Of a stretch of DNA of 64,000 nucleotides, positions 23,559 to 33,699 are shown piece after piece. The translations under genes were made by a program, and so were the position numbers. This stretch comes from Poriferisodalis sp965208925 (GTDB lineage Bacteria; Actinomycetota; Acidimicrobiia; Acidimicrobiales; Poriferisodalaceae): assembly GCF_965208925.1 (NCBI RefSeq), contig NZ_OZ242364.1, positions 682,001 to 746,000 on the forward strand. The letters run 5' to 3'. The notes below the pieces were generated by a model. The model had not been told where the DNA came from. It saw only the letters and a program-made list of their open reading frames with translations, and ran no database searches. Position 1 is the first letter of the stretch, and every line of letters starts with the position of its first letter.

Positions 23559-26500
23559 CTACTGATCAGGGCCGTCGGTTGGTCCGGCCGAATCCAGGCC
23601 AAGAACCCTAGCTACTTGCGCCGTGTCGAGCAGTTGGTCGAGGAGCGGGCTCCCCCAGGTGAGGAGCGAGAGGCCGTCGTGCTGCTGCACGTGGGAACGG
23701 TCGAAGGTGACGGCGTGGGCCGAGCCGTCCAGGTGGAGGAGCAATGCTCCGTCGATGTCGGGGTGTCGGCGCAGGCGCTCGGCACACGGCGTGATGGCCA
23801 AGAGCGCATCTCTGAGACCGCCGAGGTCCATGGCAGGTTGCAGAGGCTCGGTGTGGCGCGGCACGGCGTCGAGGTCGGCCAGCTTGACGGGCGACAACAG
23901 CGCCTGGCGATTGATCTGCTCAATCTCGTTGACGGCATGGTCGGGAGTGATCTGGCCCAAGGCAGCCCTTTGCATGGCAGATTCCATCGACGCCAGAACC
24001 GGTTGCGCGTTTCCAATGATCGTGGTGAACCAGTGCAACCGCTCCTCGATCCGCCGGAGGATGTCGTCCTCGACCGTGCCCTTGTACGAGAGGTTGGTCA
24101 CCTCCACGAGCGGCTGGCCCCCGATGCGGTCGACGCGCCCGATGCGCTGCTCGACGCGCATGAAATTCCACGGCAGGTCGTAGTTGATGACGCGGGCGCA
24201 CGTCTGCAGGTTCAGGCCCTCCGACATGGAGTCGGTGCCCAGCATGATGCGGACATCTTCGCCCTGACGGAACAGCTTCTTGACATCTTCCTTCGGCAGG
24301 ACAGCCCACTCGCCAGCGTCAGGGTCCCATCGCTCACCCCTTCCGCCGAAGTAGCAGACGATCCCCGTGCCGTAGAAGACCCGCAAACGATCGCGCAGGT
24401 AGCGCAACGTGTCGGCGTACTGCGTGAACACCACCACGCTTCGATGCCCGTCCTTGAAGCTCAACTCAAGCAGCTCGTACAGCAGTTGCGTTTTGGGCTC
24501 GTCGGGGGGCAGGTCATTCAGATCGTCGATGAAGCTGTCCAGTTCGGCCAGCTCCCCAGCCAGGTACTCGCCAGCCGTCGCCGCCGCTGCGTCGTCCCAC
24601 TCGGTGTCAGCGACCTCGGGGTCCCACGCTGCATCGACCCCGGCCCCGTTCACCATCGCTTGCGACGCGGCCATGCCGTTTGCAGCGAGAGCACTCGACT
24701 CCTCAGACGACGCCACATCGTCATCGTCAACGAGAGCTTCGAGCCGACGCTGCCCTCGCAGCACTTCCCGCCGACGCTCGAGCGAACACCGCACCGCATG
24801 GAAGCTCGATGTGAGCCGCCGGCGGTACACGGTCATGATGAAGCCCAAGGGTCGTCGCCGGCCTCGATCAGCCAGGTAGGCGTTGTAGTGGCGCTGGATG
24901 TAGCTGTCGATGCGGCTATAGAGCGGCTCAGCCGCCTCACCCAACTCGCATGATTCGTGCGTGACGCGGCGCTCCGGCACCACCGTGCCTTCGGATAGCA
25001 CACCTTGCTGTTGGTACGTGCGCAACGTCGCCCGCGTGGTGCGGAACACCCGGTCGCGCACCGGCGTGCTGGCTCGCAGCCAAGTGTCCCACCACGACTT
25101 CCGCTGCTTGTTCAGGTTGAGTGTCGTACTGCGTACATACGGTCGCTCGTGATAGCGGGTGATGCTGCTGGCTGCCACGCGACCGAGCGCCCCGGTCATC
25201 TCGTCGACAAGTGCAGGGTCAGGTTCGGCAGCGACGAAGTGTCCCGCCAGCATCCGACGAAGGAACTTCCAGTTGCGATCAGCGAACTCAGCCCCGAACT
25301 CGTCGAAGTACCGCTCCATGCGCTCCGGCGATTCCGACCACGGCGAGGGAAGGCCGAAGAGCTGAAGCAAGTCCCAGATGTCGTGGGTGTTCATCTGCAT
25401 CGGGGTCGCTGATGCGAGCAGCAGCACGTCCCACGCGCCTGCGCGCTTCATCGCCATCAGCGTGGCCAGCATCTGGTTCGGCGAATCCGAAGCCCTGGTG
25501 CCTCGGCGGCGAGCGTGATGGGCTTCGTCCACGAACACCAAGTCCCAGGCTTCGCCCTCACATAGGGCGGCACGATGTTCCCGCCGGCGGGCGAGATGAG
25601 ACGAGGCCAACAGCACCGGTGCCGACCGCCACGCACTCTCAGCGGGCGCTGCCGCCTTTTGCCGTCGCCCATCGACCCACACCAAGTCGCCTTTGTCCAA
25701 GCGTGGAATGTCCAGCAGGAACTTCTCGCTGAGCTCCTCCTGCCACTGGATCAACACCGATGCGGGAACCAGCAACAGAGCCGTGTTGAGGCGACCCGAC
25801 AGCAGTAGCTCGCGCAGCACCAAGCCGGTCTCGATCGTCTTGCCGAGGCCGACTTCATCAGCCAGCAGGTACGAACGCGGCCACGTCTCGGTGATGCGCC
25901 GTGCGATTGCGAGCTGGTGCGGCCACGGTTCGACTGCCGCCGATACCAGTCCCACGCCGGAGCACGTGCCTGGTGCCGTGCGAATTGCGTCCAAGTGCTC
26001 AAGCTCGGGCGGTGTCAACGCGGGTGGCGGCTCCAGCGGGTCGCGAGGCGGCGGTGTCCAGTCAGGGGGAACGAGCTGTACAAGCCGATCACGCACAGCC
26101 TCGGGAAGCGGCACCGTCCGCCAGGAGGGGCTGCCCGATTGATGCTCATCGTCATCTTCGGCAGAAGGTTGGCCGCCCCACAGGTCCTCAAACTCCTGTG
26201 CCAGCGGTTCGCCGTAGTCCGCCCAGCTCTCAGCGCGCCATGATCGGTACACGCTGAAAGACTCGAAGTTGTGCTCCCAGCCCGACGCCGACTCATTGAT
26301 GCTGCCGGTGAATGCCACACGGTTGCCTGCATCGTCGGCGAGCACTCCGGACTTGGCGTGGAAGTAGCGCTGGCCAGCTTCAGAGCCGGCCAACGGAACG
26401 CCGTTCGTGTCGCACGGCACACCGACCCGGATCTGGAGCCGCCCCTGTTGCACCAACCAGGCAATGACCTCGAGGCGCTGGCGCGCGATCTCGTCGGCAC

Positions 26501-26810
26501 TCACGGAGTTGTCCAATTCGCCGCTGAGGCTGCGAGCCAACACGTCGGTCAGCGGCGCCTTTCCGAGCAGCGCGTCACGGTCGGCTACGGATAGTTGCGC
26601 CCCGATCAGCAGCCGAATAGTGCCGTTGTTGTTGATGAACCGCGCCAGCCCAGCCGATGCCGACACGAAGGACGACGACGAGAAATACCCCGCAACGCGG
26701 TCATACGCAGTCGCCCGCTCCAGGACCGGTACGTAGAACGCGTTCAGCGGGTCGTCGTGTGAGCCATAGCGCGTTCGTAGGTTCAGCCCGGCAAGCCCGT
26801 CGTCAGCCAT
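23559..26810 (-). CDS. PLD-nuclease / SNF2-type helicase of a DISARM-related module
   Basis: 1083 residues. Residues ~25-190 form a phospholipase-D-like domain with an HxK motif (FHAKSGV, His151-Lys153) and TGSINESASG. A superfamily 2 SNF2-like motor follows: Walker A DEVGLGKTIETG (Lys324), DEAH in VFVDEAHHARRRG, motif III ASATPM. The C-terminal half has DSMSEGLNLQTC and EQRIGRVDRIGG. It resembles DrmD-type helicases of class 1 DISARM. Its ATG overlaps the DUF1156 methyltransferase by 8 nt. Expected role: recognise or translocate on incoming DNA and help degrade it. Confidence 0.88.
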   Translation of the reverse strand: MADDGLAGLNLRTRYGSHDDPLNAFYVPVLERATAYDRVAGYFSSSSFVSASAGLARFINNNGTIRLLIGAQLSVADRDALLGKAPLTDVLARSLSGELDNSVSADEIARQRLEVIAWLVQQGRLQIRVGVPCDTNGVPLAGSEAGQRYFHAKSGVLADDAGNRVAFTGSINESASGWEHNFESFSVYRSWRAESWADYGEPLAQEFEDLWGGQPSAEDDDEHQSGSPSWRTVPLPEAVRDRLVQLVPPDWTPPPRDPLEPPPALTPPELEHLDAIRTAPGTCSGVGLVSAAVEPWPHQLAIARRITETWPRSYLLADEVGLGKTIETGLVLRELLLSGRLNTALLLVPASVLIQWQEELSEKFLLDIPRLDKGDLVWVDGRRQKAAAPAESAWRSAPVLLASSHLARRREHRAALCEGEAWDLVFVDEAHHARRRGTRASDSPNQMLATLMAMKRAGAWDVLLLASATPMQMNTHDIWDLLQLFGLPSPWSESPERMERYFDEFGAEFADRNWKFLRRMLAGHFVAAEPDPALVDEMTGALGRVAASSITRYHERPYVRSTTLNLNKQRKSWWDTWLRASTPVRDRVFRTTRATLRTYQQQGVLSEGTVVPERRVTHESCELGEAAEPLYSRIDSYIQRHYNAYLADRGRRRPLGFIMTVYRRRLTSSFHAVRCSLERRREVLRGQRRLEALVDDDDVASSEESSALAANGMAASQAMVNGAGVDAAWDPEVADTEWDDAAAATAGEYLAGELAELDSFIDDLNDLPPDEPKTQLLYELLELSFKDGHRSVVVFTQYADTLRYLRDRLRVFYGTGIVCYFGGRGERWDPDAGEWAVLPKEDVKKLFRQGEDVRIMLGTDSMSEGLNLQTCARVINYDLPWNFMRVEQRIGRVDRIGGQPLVEVTNLSYKGTVEDDILRRIEERLHWFTTIIGNAQPVLASMESAMQRAALGQITPDHAVNEIEQINRQALLSPVKLADLDAVPRHTEPLQPAMDLGGLRDALLAITPCAERLRRHPDIDGALLLHLDGSAHAVTFDRSHVQQHDGLSLLTWGSPLLDQLLDTAQVARVLGLDSAGPTDGPDQ

Positions 26811-29724
26811 TCGCGATGCCCGGCAGCGACAGATCCTCGGCCTCGAGCTTTTCCGGTTCTGGCGGCAACACGATGTTCTCGAAGTACGTCTTCACGAGCG
26901 AGTGCAGGTGCTCGGCCTCGGGGACGTTCCACTCTCCTTGGTGCTTGGTATTCGGCAGCGCGCGTACGAACGCTTGGAGGCAGGATTCGAATACGGGGTT
27001 CTCAGCGAGATCGCGTTCGTCGAGCCATCGCTTGGCCGCACCCGGGCCATCTTGCGCAGTGATGTAGGCAGCGGTGTGAATGGCGTCCACCCACACGTCG
27101 ACGACTGTGCGAGAGCGGTCAATACCGGGCAAGTGCGCGTCGGATTCTCGGCGCAGGCGAAGCCGCGGTTCGCTCAAGCGCACTGTGCCTTTCTCTGCGC
27201 TGAGAAGCTTCGCTGCTTCGACGTCGTCGAGGTCAAGATCGCTGATGGACAACGCCAACTTGCGCGCTTCGTCGTAGGGAAACTCGCGGGCACCGAACGT
27301 GCTCCACGACAGCAACGTGAAGTCAGTGAGCGGATCGAACTCGGTGTCGCGGCCCACCAACCGCATCCGTTCACGACGCAGCACCTCGCCGCGGGCGACA
27401 GCCAGTGCCTCCTCTGGTCGCAGCAGCCGAGAACGACCGGTCTCATCAGCTTCTGCCGCGTGCACGGGCCATCGCGACGACAGCACCGCAAGAGCGGGCC
27501 CATACGTGGACAGCAGCAGATCAACGCCAACAAGACCCTGCGCGTGGCCGCGGTCAAGAGCCGCGCCTGCCGCACTTCGTATGTCTGCGGCGATGTCGTC
27601 GAGGTACACCAAGCCGCCACCGATCCGGCTGCCTGCACGCTTGCGGCAACTCAAGAACATGGTCGACTTGACGGCGTTTTGACGGGCTTGGTGGAGCGAC
27701 TGCTCACTCTCAGTGTGCACCGGCCAGGACGCTCGAATCTCGAATCCAGCCTGCAGCAGCGCCGTGCCGAGCGAGTCCCACGCATCCGCCCGCTTATGGG
27801 TGAACATCACGGTCATCGCACCGTCGGGTGCGAGTACCCGGTGGCACTCAGCGAAGATGGCCGCCATCTTGGCCGTGTAGTCATGATCAGCCAGTTCTGA
27901 GGCTCGTCTGCCAGCGTGGGAGAAGCGCGCCCTATTGGTGACTGCCTCGTCGTGCTTGTTGGTGAGCTGGTCGGCGAACAGATCCGGCCAAAGTCGGCCG
28001 AGAGTCCGCTTGTGCCACACGTAGAAGTAGTCCGCCAACTCGGCGTACATCACGTTGTCGTAGTACGGCGGGTCGATGCACACCAGCGTCTGTGACCCGT
28101 CCGCCAGCGACGTCAGATTCCCAGCATTCTCCCCGGTGACGGTGACAGCCGCAGGGGGCAGTTCGGTGGTGTCGAGCATCTGGGCATCAGTGTCCGGTGC
28201 CAGCAGCTTCGCGATGCCCGAGTACGCGTCGAGGAGCTGCCTCAGCGTCCAAGTTGGAAGCTCCGACCCACCTTCGAATTCAGCGAATGTGTTCTTGAAG
28301 GCGAAATTGTGAGAGTCAAACACCGAACGGATCTTCTGCCTCGACACGTCCCAACTGGCCATTCGCGCGTTCCAGTTGAGGGCCTTGCCGGGCATCATGC
28401 CGATCAGCGCCGCTACGGCATCGGCGCGGTCGCAATTGCCCATGGTCTCGCGTAACTCGGTGACCAGCTGGCGGTATTCCTCAACGAATGTGCCGTGGAC
28501 CAACAACTGCCGGGGAGTGAACATGTCCCGCCAGCAAGGCATCCCGTAGTTGTGGGGCTCGTTGGTCTTGTTGCCCGAGGGAATGACCTCGGAAGGGAGC
28601 ACGTCATCACGCTCCCACTGAGGCCACAGACGCTCCAGCTCGGATTCCGCAGCGGCGAGAGCCTGCAGATCGACTTCGGTCGGTGCTCTGAATCCCCGTC
28701 CTTTCGCGGTGCGGATAGCCACCGCGTACATCACGTCGCCCATGCGTCCGGCTTGGGCTTCAGCCTTGATGTATCCACTGTCGATCACCAAGTGATCCCA
28801 AGGTGAGATCCCTTTGCCCCGCGACCAGGTGCCCGCTTTCTTGGTATCGAATCGTGCCGCCGCGCCCTCAACAATCTCGAACTCGGGTTCGCGGAGCACA
28901 CCGCCTGCTCGCTCAGTCACCAATCGAACCGCAACCGGCCTGTCGCCCCGGCGCAATGCCCAGTCGCCCACTAACGGCACCGTCTTGCCCGTGCGTGGGC
29001 AGGCCACCGTCCGGGCGAAGATGTAGGTGTTGTTGTCGCTGTCATCGGGGAGCTCAAAGAAGGAACCGAGACGCGCCTGGAGCCGCTCCACGAGAAGCTG
29101 CCCCCAGTGTCGAAGATCGTCCTTGAGCGACGTCCCGAATTGCGAAGGAATATCGACACCTGCCTTGAGCACTGACGCCGCCACAGGGTTGAGATCGTTG
29201 GCGTGAGCGTGCAGGCGATAGCGAGCGGCCTCATATGGAATCGAGCCGCCGCCGGCGGTTGGGTCGCACACTTCGGGGACTCGCCCCCAAGCGTGTCTAA
29301 GCACCTCGTGGAGCAACTGAACGTTGTTCGCATCAGGGGAGTTCTTGTAAGCCTGCTTGTAGCCATATGCCGCGGAACCGAGTCGGATGCCTTGCTCTGT
29401 GGCGATCGCAATGCGCACACGAGCAGCGATTGGATCGCCCCAGATACCGCAAAGGCGCAAGAGCCAGCGTTGGTATGCCTCCGGTGTGGACAGCTCATCG
29501 TGATCGTTGAAGTCGCCAGCCAACTCCTCGGACCACGCTGGCAGCAAGCTTGCGAGAATCGCAGCCGCGCTGGCGACAAGCGGCCGTCGGGCCCACCACA
29601 CATGCAAGAAGTAGATCGGGGGCAATGCGCTGGCAGCCGCCCGTTCTCGCACAGACTCGATACCCAGTTCTGCGACCGGGAGCCAGTCCTCGATCAGCAG
29701 ACGTGGCCGATCACTCTCAGTCAT
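26803..29724 (-). CDS. DUF1156-type adenine DNA methyltransferase
   Basis: 973 residues. The N-terminus LIEDWLPVAELGIESVRERA followed by PPIYFLHVWWARRPL is the DUF1156 signature. Motif I is CDPTAGGGSIPYEA (about 153-166) and motif IV is CIDPPYYDNVMYAELADYFYVW in the middle, an N6-adenine type catalytic site. Large enzymes of this kind act as host-marking methylases in DISARM-like and helicase-methylase-ATPase clusters. It overlaps the small gene upstream and the helicase downstream by 8 nt each, so it is translationally coupled. Confidence 0.88.
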   Translation of the reverse strand: MTESDRPRLLIEDWLPVAELGIESVRERAAASALPPIYFLHVWWARRPLVASAAAILASLLPAWSEELAGDFNDHDELSTPEAYQRWLLRLCGIWGDPIAARVRIAIATEQGIRLGSAAYGYKQAYKNSPDANNVQLLHEVLRHAWGRVPEVCDPTAGGGSIPYEAARYRLHAHANDLNPVAASVLKAGVDIPSQFGTSLKDDLRHWGQLLVERLQARLGSFFELPDDSDNNTYIFARTVACPRTGKTVPLVGDWALRRGDRPVAVRLVTERAGGVLREPEFEIVEGAAARFDTKKAGTWSRGKGISPWDHLVIDSGYIKAEAQAGRMGDVMYAVAIRTAKGRGFRAPTEVDLQALAAAESELERLWPQWERDDVLPSEVIPSGNKTNEPHNYGMPCWRDMFTPRQLLVHGTFVEEYRQLVTELRETMGNCDRADAVAALIGMMPGKALNWNARMASWDVSRQKIRSVFDSHNFAFKNTFAEFEGGSELPTWTLRQLLDAYSGIAKLLAPDTDAQMLDTTELPPAAVTVTGENAGNLTSLADGSQTLVCIDPPYYDNVMYAELADYFYVWHKRTLGRLWPDLFADQLTNKHDEAVTNRARFSHAGRRASELADHDYTAKMAAIFAECHRVLAPDGAMTVMFTHKRADAWDSLGTALLQAGFEIRASWPVHTESEQSLHQARQNAVKSTMFLSCRKRAGSRIGGGLVYLDDIAADIRSAAGAALDRGHAQGLVGVDLLLSTYGPALAVLSSRWPVHAAEADETGRSRLLRPEEALAVARGEVLRRERMRLVGRDTEFDPLTDFTLLSWSTFGAREFPYDEARKLALSISDLDLDDVEAAKLLSAEKGTVRLSEPRLRLRRESDAHLPGIDRSRTVVDVWVDAIHTAAYITAQDGPGAAKRWLDERDLAENPVFESCLQAFVRALPNTKHQGEWNVPEAEHLHSLVKTYFENIVLPPEPEKLEAEDLSLPGIANG

Positions 29725-30148
29725 CGGCTAGCAGCAATCGCAGAGCCCGCAATGCCCGTCCACGCTCGGGGCCGGAAGTGCGGGCGTACCAATACAGCGC
29801 TTCTTCGGGGGAAAGGGCCCCGATGCCGTCGACGATCGCCCTACGTCGGAGTGGCCTTGTCACTGGAAGGGAGGCGCGCACCGTCAACGCCAGCCGAACG
29901 CCAGGAGCCTGCTGCAGGTTGAAGGGCCGGCACCGCCTCGGCGATACCGCAGCGGACGGGTAACCCGATTCCTCGACCGCTTCGAGCACTGCCCGCCTGA
30001 ACTGGGTGGCGCGTGCCACGTCGACCCTCGTCACCGCCTCCTTGACATCGCCAAACGTCTCGCTCAGCTGGAAGCCCCAGTCGTCGCCGGCCACAGTCGG
30101 TTGCAACTGCAGCTCAAAGCGCCGTTCGCGCAGGCTCGGCACGCTCAC
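29717..30148 (-). CDS. small conserved protein of the DUF499/DUF1156 module
   Basis: 143 residues, overlapping the DUF499 stop by 4 nt and the methyltransferase start by 8 nt. It begins with alternating strands (RERRFELQLQPTVAGDDWGFQLSETF) and ends with a helix-rich basic segment (RGRALRALRLLLADD). In the clusters I remember, this slot holds a DUF3780- or DUF7680-like protein. The position fits, but I cannot confirm the family by eye. It is probably a structural partner of the ATPase or the methylase. Confidence 0.65.
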   Translation of the reverse strand: MSVPSLRERRFELQLQPTVAGDDWGFQLSETFGDVKEAVTRVDVARATQFRRAVLEAVEESGYPSAAVSPRRCRPFNLQQAPGVRLALTVRASLPVTRPLRRRAIVDGIGALSPEEALYWYARTSGPERGRALRALRLLLADD

Positions 30149-33100
30149 TGTGCGCCGCCTGCTGAAGGGGTATCGGCCGGCTCGGCCTCGATGCTCAGAG
30201 CACCCGGGTTGTTGTTGGCGACCACCGATCGGAACTGCTCCCAGTCGCTGCCGTCAACCGCTATTGGCGATGGCGGCGTCAGACGCATCGTCAACGTGCC
30301 CCCAACTGCGTCGCCGAGATCGGCCAGCGAGAACATCGCTTGCTCAATGCGACGCCAGTCGGTTATGCCGCCTGCGAGTTCGGCACCGATTGCTCCCTCA
30401 AGCCCCTCGAACTCGACCTCCAGCAAGGCCGTGATGTCGCACTCGAAGCGAGGCAGTTGAGATGCGCAGAGTCCGAGCGCCCGAAGGTTGTTGGTGCCCT
30501 GACTCCCCTCAGCGCTCGCCGTGATTGCCAACGCGACGATCTCATCAACACCGCTGTCGGAAACAGCGTCGCCGAGCCTTCCGAGTGCGACTCCGGCTGT
30601 CTCGCCCTCGACGGCGATGTGACGCAAGGGCGGCGGCGGATCGACGGGCTGCGCGGGTACATAGACGAACACGGCATCGAGTTCGGCCCCTTCGATCTCG
30701 CGCGCGGACAGCGGCTGCAGGGCAGCTTCAGAACTGGGGGAGGTGATCGACACCGCGATCTGCCGGCCAGCGAGTACCGCGGCAGCAAGGGCAGACAGCA
30801 CCTCTTCCTTGGGTGGTTCGCCGCTGAGGGCTGTCGTCAGTTCGCGTCGAAGACTCGCCCCGTCGAATGGCCCTGCGCTGGCGGTCACAACCGCTCTGAT
30901 CGCGTCCCAGCTCGCTCGCTTGCGCAACAGGTTCAGCTCGGCCGCTCGAGCGGGCGTGTACAGCATGGTGTCGGCGGCGGTGCGAATCGCTGTCGGCGGA
31001 TCGTCCTTGCCCCATGCCCGCTCCGCCTCCGGGTCGAAGTAGACCCACGTGCCGTTGAAGACTCCGGCCGAGATCGCCTCAGTGAGCAAGCTAGCGTTCA
31101 GCACGATCTTCTGGCGATGGTCACGCCACGGCAGACCGGCCAGTTCAGCCGTCGTGATCTCGGTGCGAACCTTGCCGAAGCCGCTGGCGTTTTCCAGCAG
31201 GTCTGTGGGTGGCGCTGTATCGGTGATCTTGCCGTTGCTGCGCAGCGCTTCGATGATCACCGGGGTATGCGAACCCTTCGGCGTCTTCCCGTAGTCGCTA
31301 AACGAGAGTTGAAGGTGTCGGAGGTGGCTGTTCGCGGGCGCGTTCTCGGGCCAGTACAGGTGGGAGTACGCCCTCGTGATGGCGATGCGGGATTCGAGCG
31401 CCGCGTCTCGTGCCAAGCCTCGAAGTGCTTTCGCGACCTCCGTGTCGAATTCGTTGAGGCGATTCGAGTCGCTGGTGATCCGCTGTGCTGCGAGCTCGAA
31501 CCGAATGCGGTCACGCATGCCCTCCACCGCGTCGGTGTCGGCCACGAGGACCACGACCGAGTTGCGGTTGGTCCGGTTCTGATCGTTGACGCCGTAGCGA
31601 TGGGCCACGTCGATGACCTGGGTGGGAATCGCACTTGCCGACGCGGCGGTGACCGTCAGGTCCTCGTGTGAGAACACCACCAGGTGCAGCTGCTGAGCAT
31701 CGGGTACATCGGCAGGCCCGGCCGGGAAGTGCACGGCCTTGGTTGGACCATCGCTGGCAAAGATGAGTCGGATGCGCCGGTCGAGCTCCTCGGTGACATC
31801 CGCCTTGAGGACGTTTGCCACTTCGCTGGCGATGATGCGATTGGCGTTGGGCTCTACCTGAAACCGCCATCGAGCGCCGTCGTTGGTTAAGTGCCATGCG
31901 ACTTTGCTGGTCGCCACCAGCGCTGCGTCGACCTCATCAGGGCTCTCACCCGGTGCGAGTGTTCCTGCGTAGAGGTCAGGTTCCGAGGCGCCCGGTTGTG
32001 CCCCACCGACGACGCTGTTGCAGAACGCCGCACGGCAGGCGCGAGTCGCGAGTCGCTCTGTCGGCCATCGTTCGTTGTCCACCGATGCGGCGTGACTGGT
32101 ATCCGAAGCGAAGTCGGCAACGGCGGGTCCGTCGAGGGACTCGCGCCCGATCGAAGTCGTGATCGCTGACCTGACGGTCAGGTTGTCGAGAGGAAGATCG
32201 CCGAGGTTGATGATGGGCGTGGTGGCATCGGATCGCCAGAGGGCCGCCACTGTCTCGGCGAGCATCTTGAGTGCGCCACGTGCGCGTTGAAACCCCGGCA
32301 TGGGGCCGATCCGCTTGTCAAGGCAGTCGATCAGTGACGGATGGAACGGGTATGCGGTTCGCAGTCGCTCGGCGTAGCCCGCCGGGTTGTCGGTGGCTGA
32401 ACCGCCCACGGTGTAGCCCTGTTCGGCCAGCGTCGAGTAGAGCTTCCGGTAGGCATCTGCGGCCGCCCGAGCGGCAGTCTCGTCGACCTCCGCAAACAGG
32501 CGCCGACGGAGAATGAAACCGATCTCGTCGTCTTCGGCTGGTCGACCGACAGCGCCCTTCGGGCGTTCCATGACGTCGTGCGCTTCGGCGATCGTCTGTT
32601 GGGCCTCGGCTTCGAGCAGCGCCTTCTCGATCTCGGCGGTCTCGGCTTCGAACGCCTCGGTTCCGGTGGCCAGCGTGACGATGATGCGTGCTCGCGGAGC
32701 TGCGGTCGCCGCCTCGAACAGCACCTTGAGCCCTGCGATGGTCTGGGCTGCGAGGTTGCGCTGTTCCTCGCTTCCTGAAGTCGCCAGCATCCGGAGGTGC
32801 TGGGCGATCTCGTCGATCACGATCACCGTCGGGCGGTCGCCGATGACGTCGAGCCACACCTGCTTGCCGATGGTCGTTCGAGTCTCGTCGCTCTTGCGCA
32901 CGGCGGCCCATGCGTCGTCGCCGAGCTGTCGGGCGATCTCGCCCCACATCGTGAATGTTGTGATGTCATCCGTGGTGAGACCGTTGACAGAGTCGAGGCT
33001 GTCGCCGACTACCGCGGCGACAGCGCATTCGTCGGGCAGCAGAGCCGGATCGATGAACTCGTCGAGGTTTGGTGGGCGAGCGCCGCTGGCCAAGTGCCAG

Positions 33101-33465
33101 AGGGCGATCAGGCCGTGGGTCTTGCCACCGCCGAAGCTGGTCTCGTAGCGATAAACAGCGTGCTCAGCGCTGGGTGCTGCGCTGGCGTTGTCCGACAGGC
33201 GGGCGAAGGTTCCCGCTAGGAGGTCGCGCAGACCCTTCGTCGGGTGGGTGATCTTGAAGAACGAGTCAGGGTCGGCGTAGTCGTGATAGCCGACGGCGTT
33301 GCGGATGACCTGGTCAAGCTGGGCAGCGAAGTGCTTGTCGACGAGTCCGCCCTTCAGGACGTCCTCGCGAGGAACGCAGGACTCGACGATGCTCGCAAGA
33401 GCTGCCGCTGACCGGCCGGGCGGGGTCATCGGCTTGGGGCGTTTGCTCGGGCTGATTCGAGCCAC
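30145..33465 (-). CDS. DUF499 ATPase
   Basis: 1106 residues from a GTG; an internal Met at codon 13 is an alternative start. The P-loop YETSFGGGKTHGLIALWHLA (GGGKT at 112-116) after a conserved DPDSFFKITHPTKGLRDLL is characteristic of DUF499. A Walker B-like VIVIDEIAQHLR follows near residue 215. The long C-terminal part is mixed alpha/beta with no recognised domain. It is the first gene of the four-gene module, and transcription would start in or beside the mobile-element end at 33488. It likely powers DNA remodelling during defence, as in BREX PglY-like ATPases, to which DUF499 proteins are compared. Confidence 0.85.
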   Translation of the reverse strand: MARISPSKRPKPMTPPGRSAAALASIVESCVPREDVLKGGLVDKHFAAQLDQVIRNAVGYHDYADPDSFFKITHPTKGLRDLLAGTFARLSDNASAAPSAEHAVYRYETSFGGGKTHGLIALWHLASGARPPNLDEFIDPALLPDECAVAAVVGDSLDSVNGLTTDDITTFTMWGEIARQLGDDAWAAVRKSDETRTTIGKQVWLDVIGDRPTVIVIDEIAQHLRMLATSGSEEQRNLAAQTIAGLKVLFEAATAAPRARIIVTLATGTEAFEAETAEIEKALLEAEAQQTIAEAHDVMERPKGAVGRPAEDDEIGFILRRRLFAEVDETAARAAADAYRKLYSTLAEQGYTVGGSATDNPAGYAERLRTAYPFHPSLIDCLDKRIGPMPGFQRARGALKMLAETVAALWRSDATTPIINLGDLPLDNLTVRSAITTSIGRESLDGPAVADFASDTSHAASVDNERWPTERLATRACRAAFCNSVVGGAQPGASEPDLYAGTLAPGESPDEVDAALVATSKVAWHLTNDGARWRFQVEPNANRIIASEVANVLKADVTEELDRRIRLIFASDGPTKAVHFPAGPADVPDAQQLHLVVFSHEDLTVTAASASAIPTQVIDVAHRYGVNDQNRTNRNSVVVLVADTDAVEGMRDRIRFELAAQRITSDSNRLNEFDTEVAKALRGLARDAALESRIAITRAYSHLYWPENAPANSHLRHLQLSFSDYGKTPKGSHTPVIIEALRSNGKITDTAPPTDLLENASGFGKVRTEITTAELAGLPWRDHRQKIVLNASLLTEAISAGVFNGTWVYFDPEAERAWGKDDPPTAIRTAADTMLYTPARAAELNLLRKRASWDAIRAVVTASAGPFDGASLRRELTTALSGEPPKEEVLSALAAAVLAGRQIAVSITSPSSEAALQPLSAREIEGAELDAVFVYVPAQPVDPPPPLRHIAVEGETAGVALGRLGDAVSDSGVDEIVALAITASAEGSQGTNNLRALGLCASQLPRFECDITALLEVEFEGLEGAIGAELAGGITDWRRIEQAMFSLADLGDAVGGTLTMRLTPPSPIAVDGSDWEQFRSVVANNNPGALSIEAEPADTPSAGGAQ

Positions 33466-33487
33466 ACCCGATTCGGCTGCCGTGTGA

Positions 33488-33655
33488 AATTGCCGTTATC
33501 ACATAGGTTCTGGCTTCAGCATGCACTATCCGCAGGTGTGCGGACAGCACCGTGTCCTTCAGCGGTGTCCGCGAAGCCGTCGCGTGCGGATGCAGGCGGC
33601 GGCCCGTGACGGCATTCCGGTGAGCGAACGCCCGGTACGGAACTTGTAGCGTGCG
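33488..33655 (+). repeat. left inverted end of a recombinase-derived element
   Basis: About 165 bp nearly matching (roughly 85% by eye) the reverse complement of 34605-34774. The outermost 23 bp, beginning AATTGCCGTTATCACATAGG, are identical. Inside it carries the decayed 3' end of a tyrosine recombinase gene. It ends 22 nt upstream of the DUF499 start. Confidence 0.75.
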
Positions 33656-33699
33656 AGCCCCGCCACAGCTCCGCGACGCCGTTCTCCTCACCGATTCCG

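Noticed and set aside
23157..24953. A 598-codon plus-strand open frame opposite the helicase and HNH genes
   Set aside because: No protein-like motifs are present. The minus strand here encodes helicase motifs and an HNH core.
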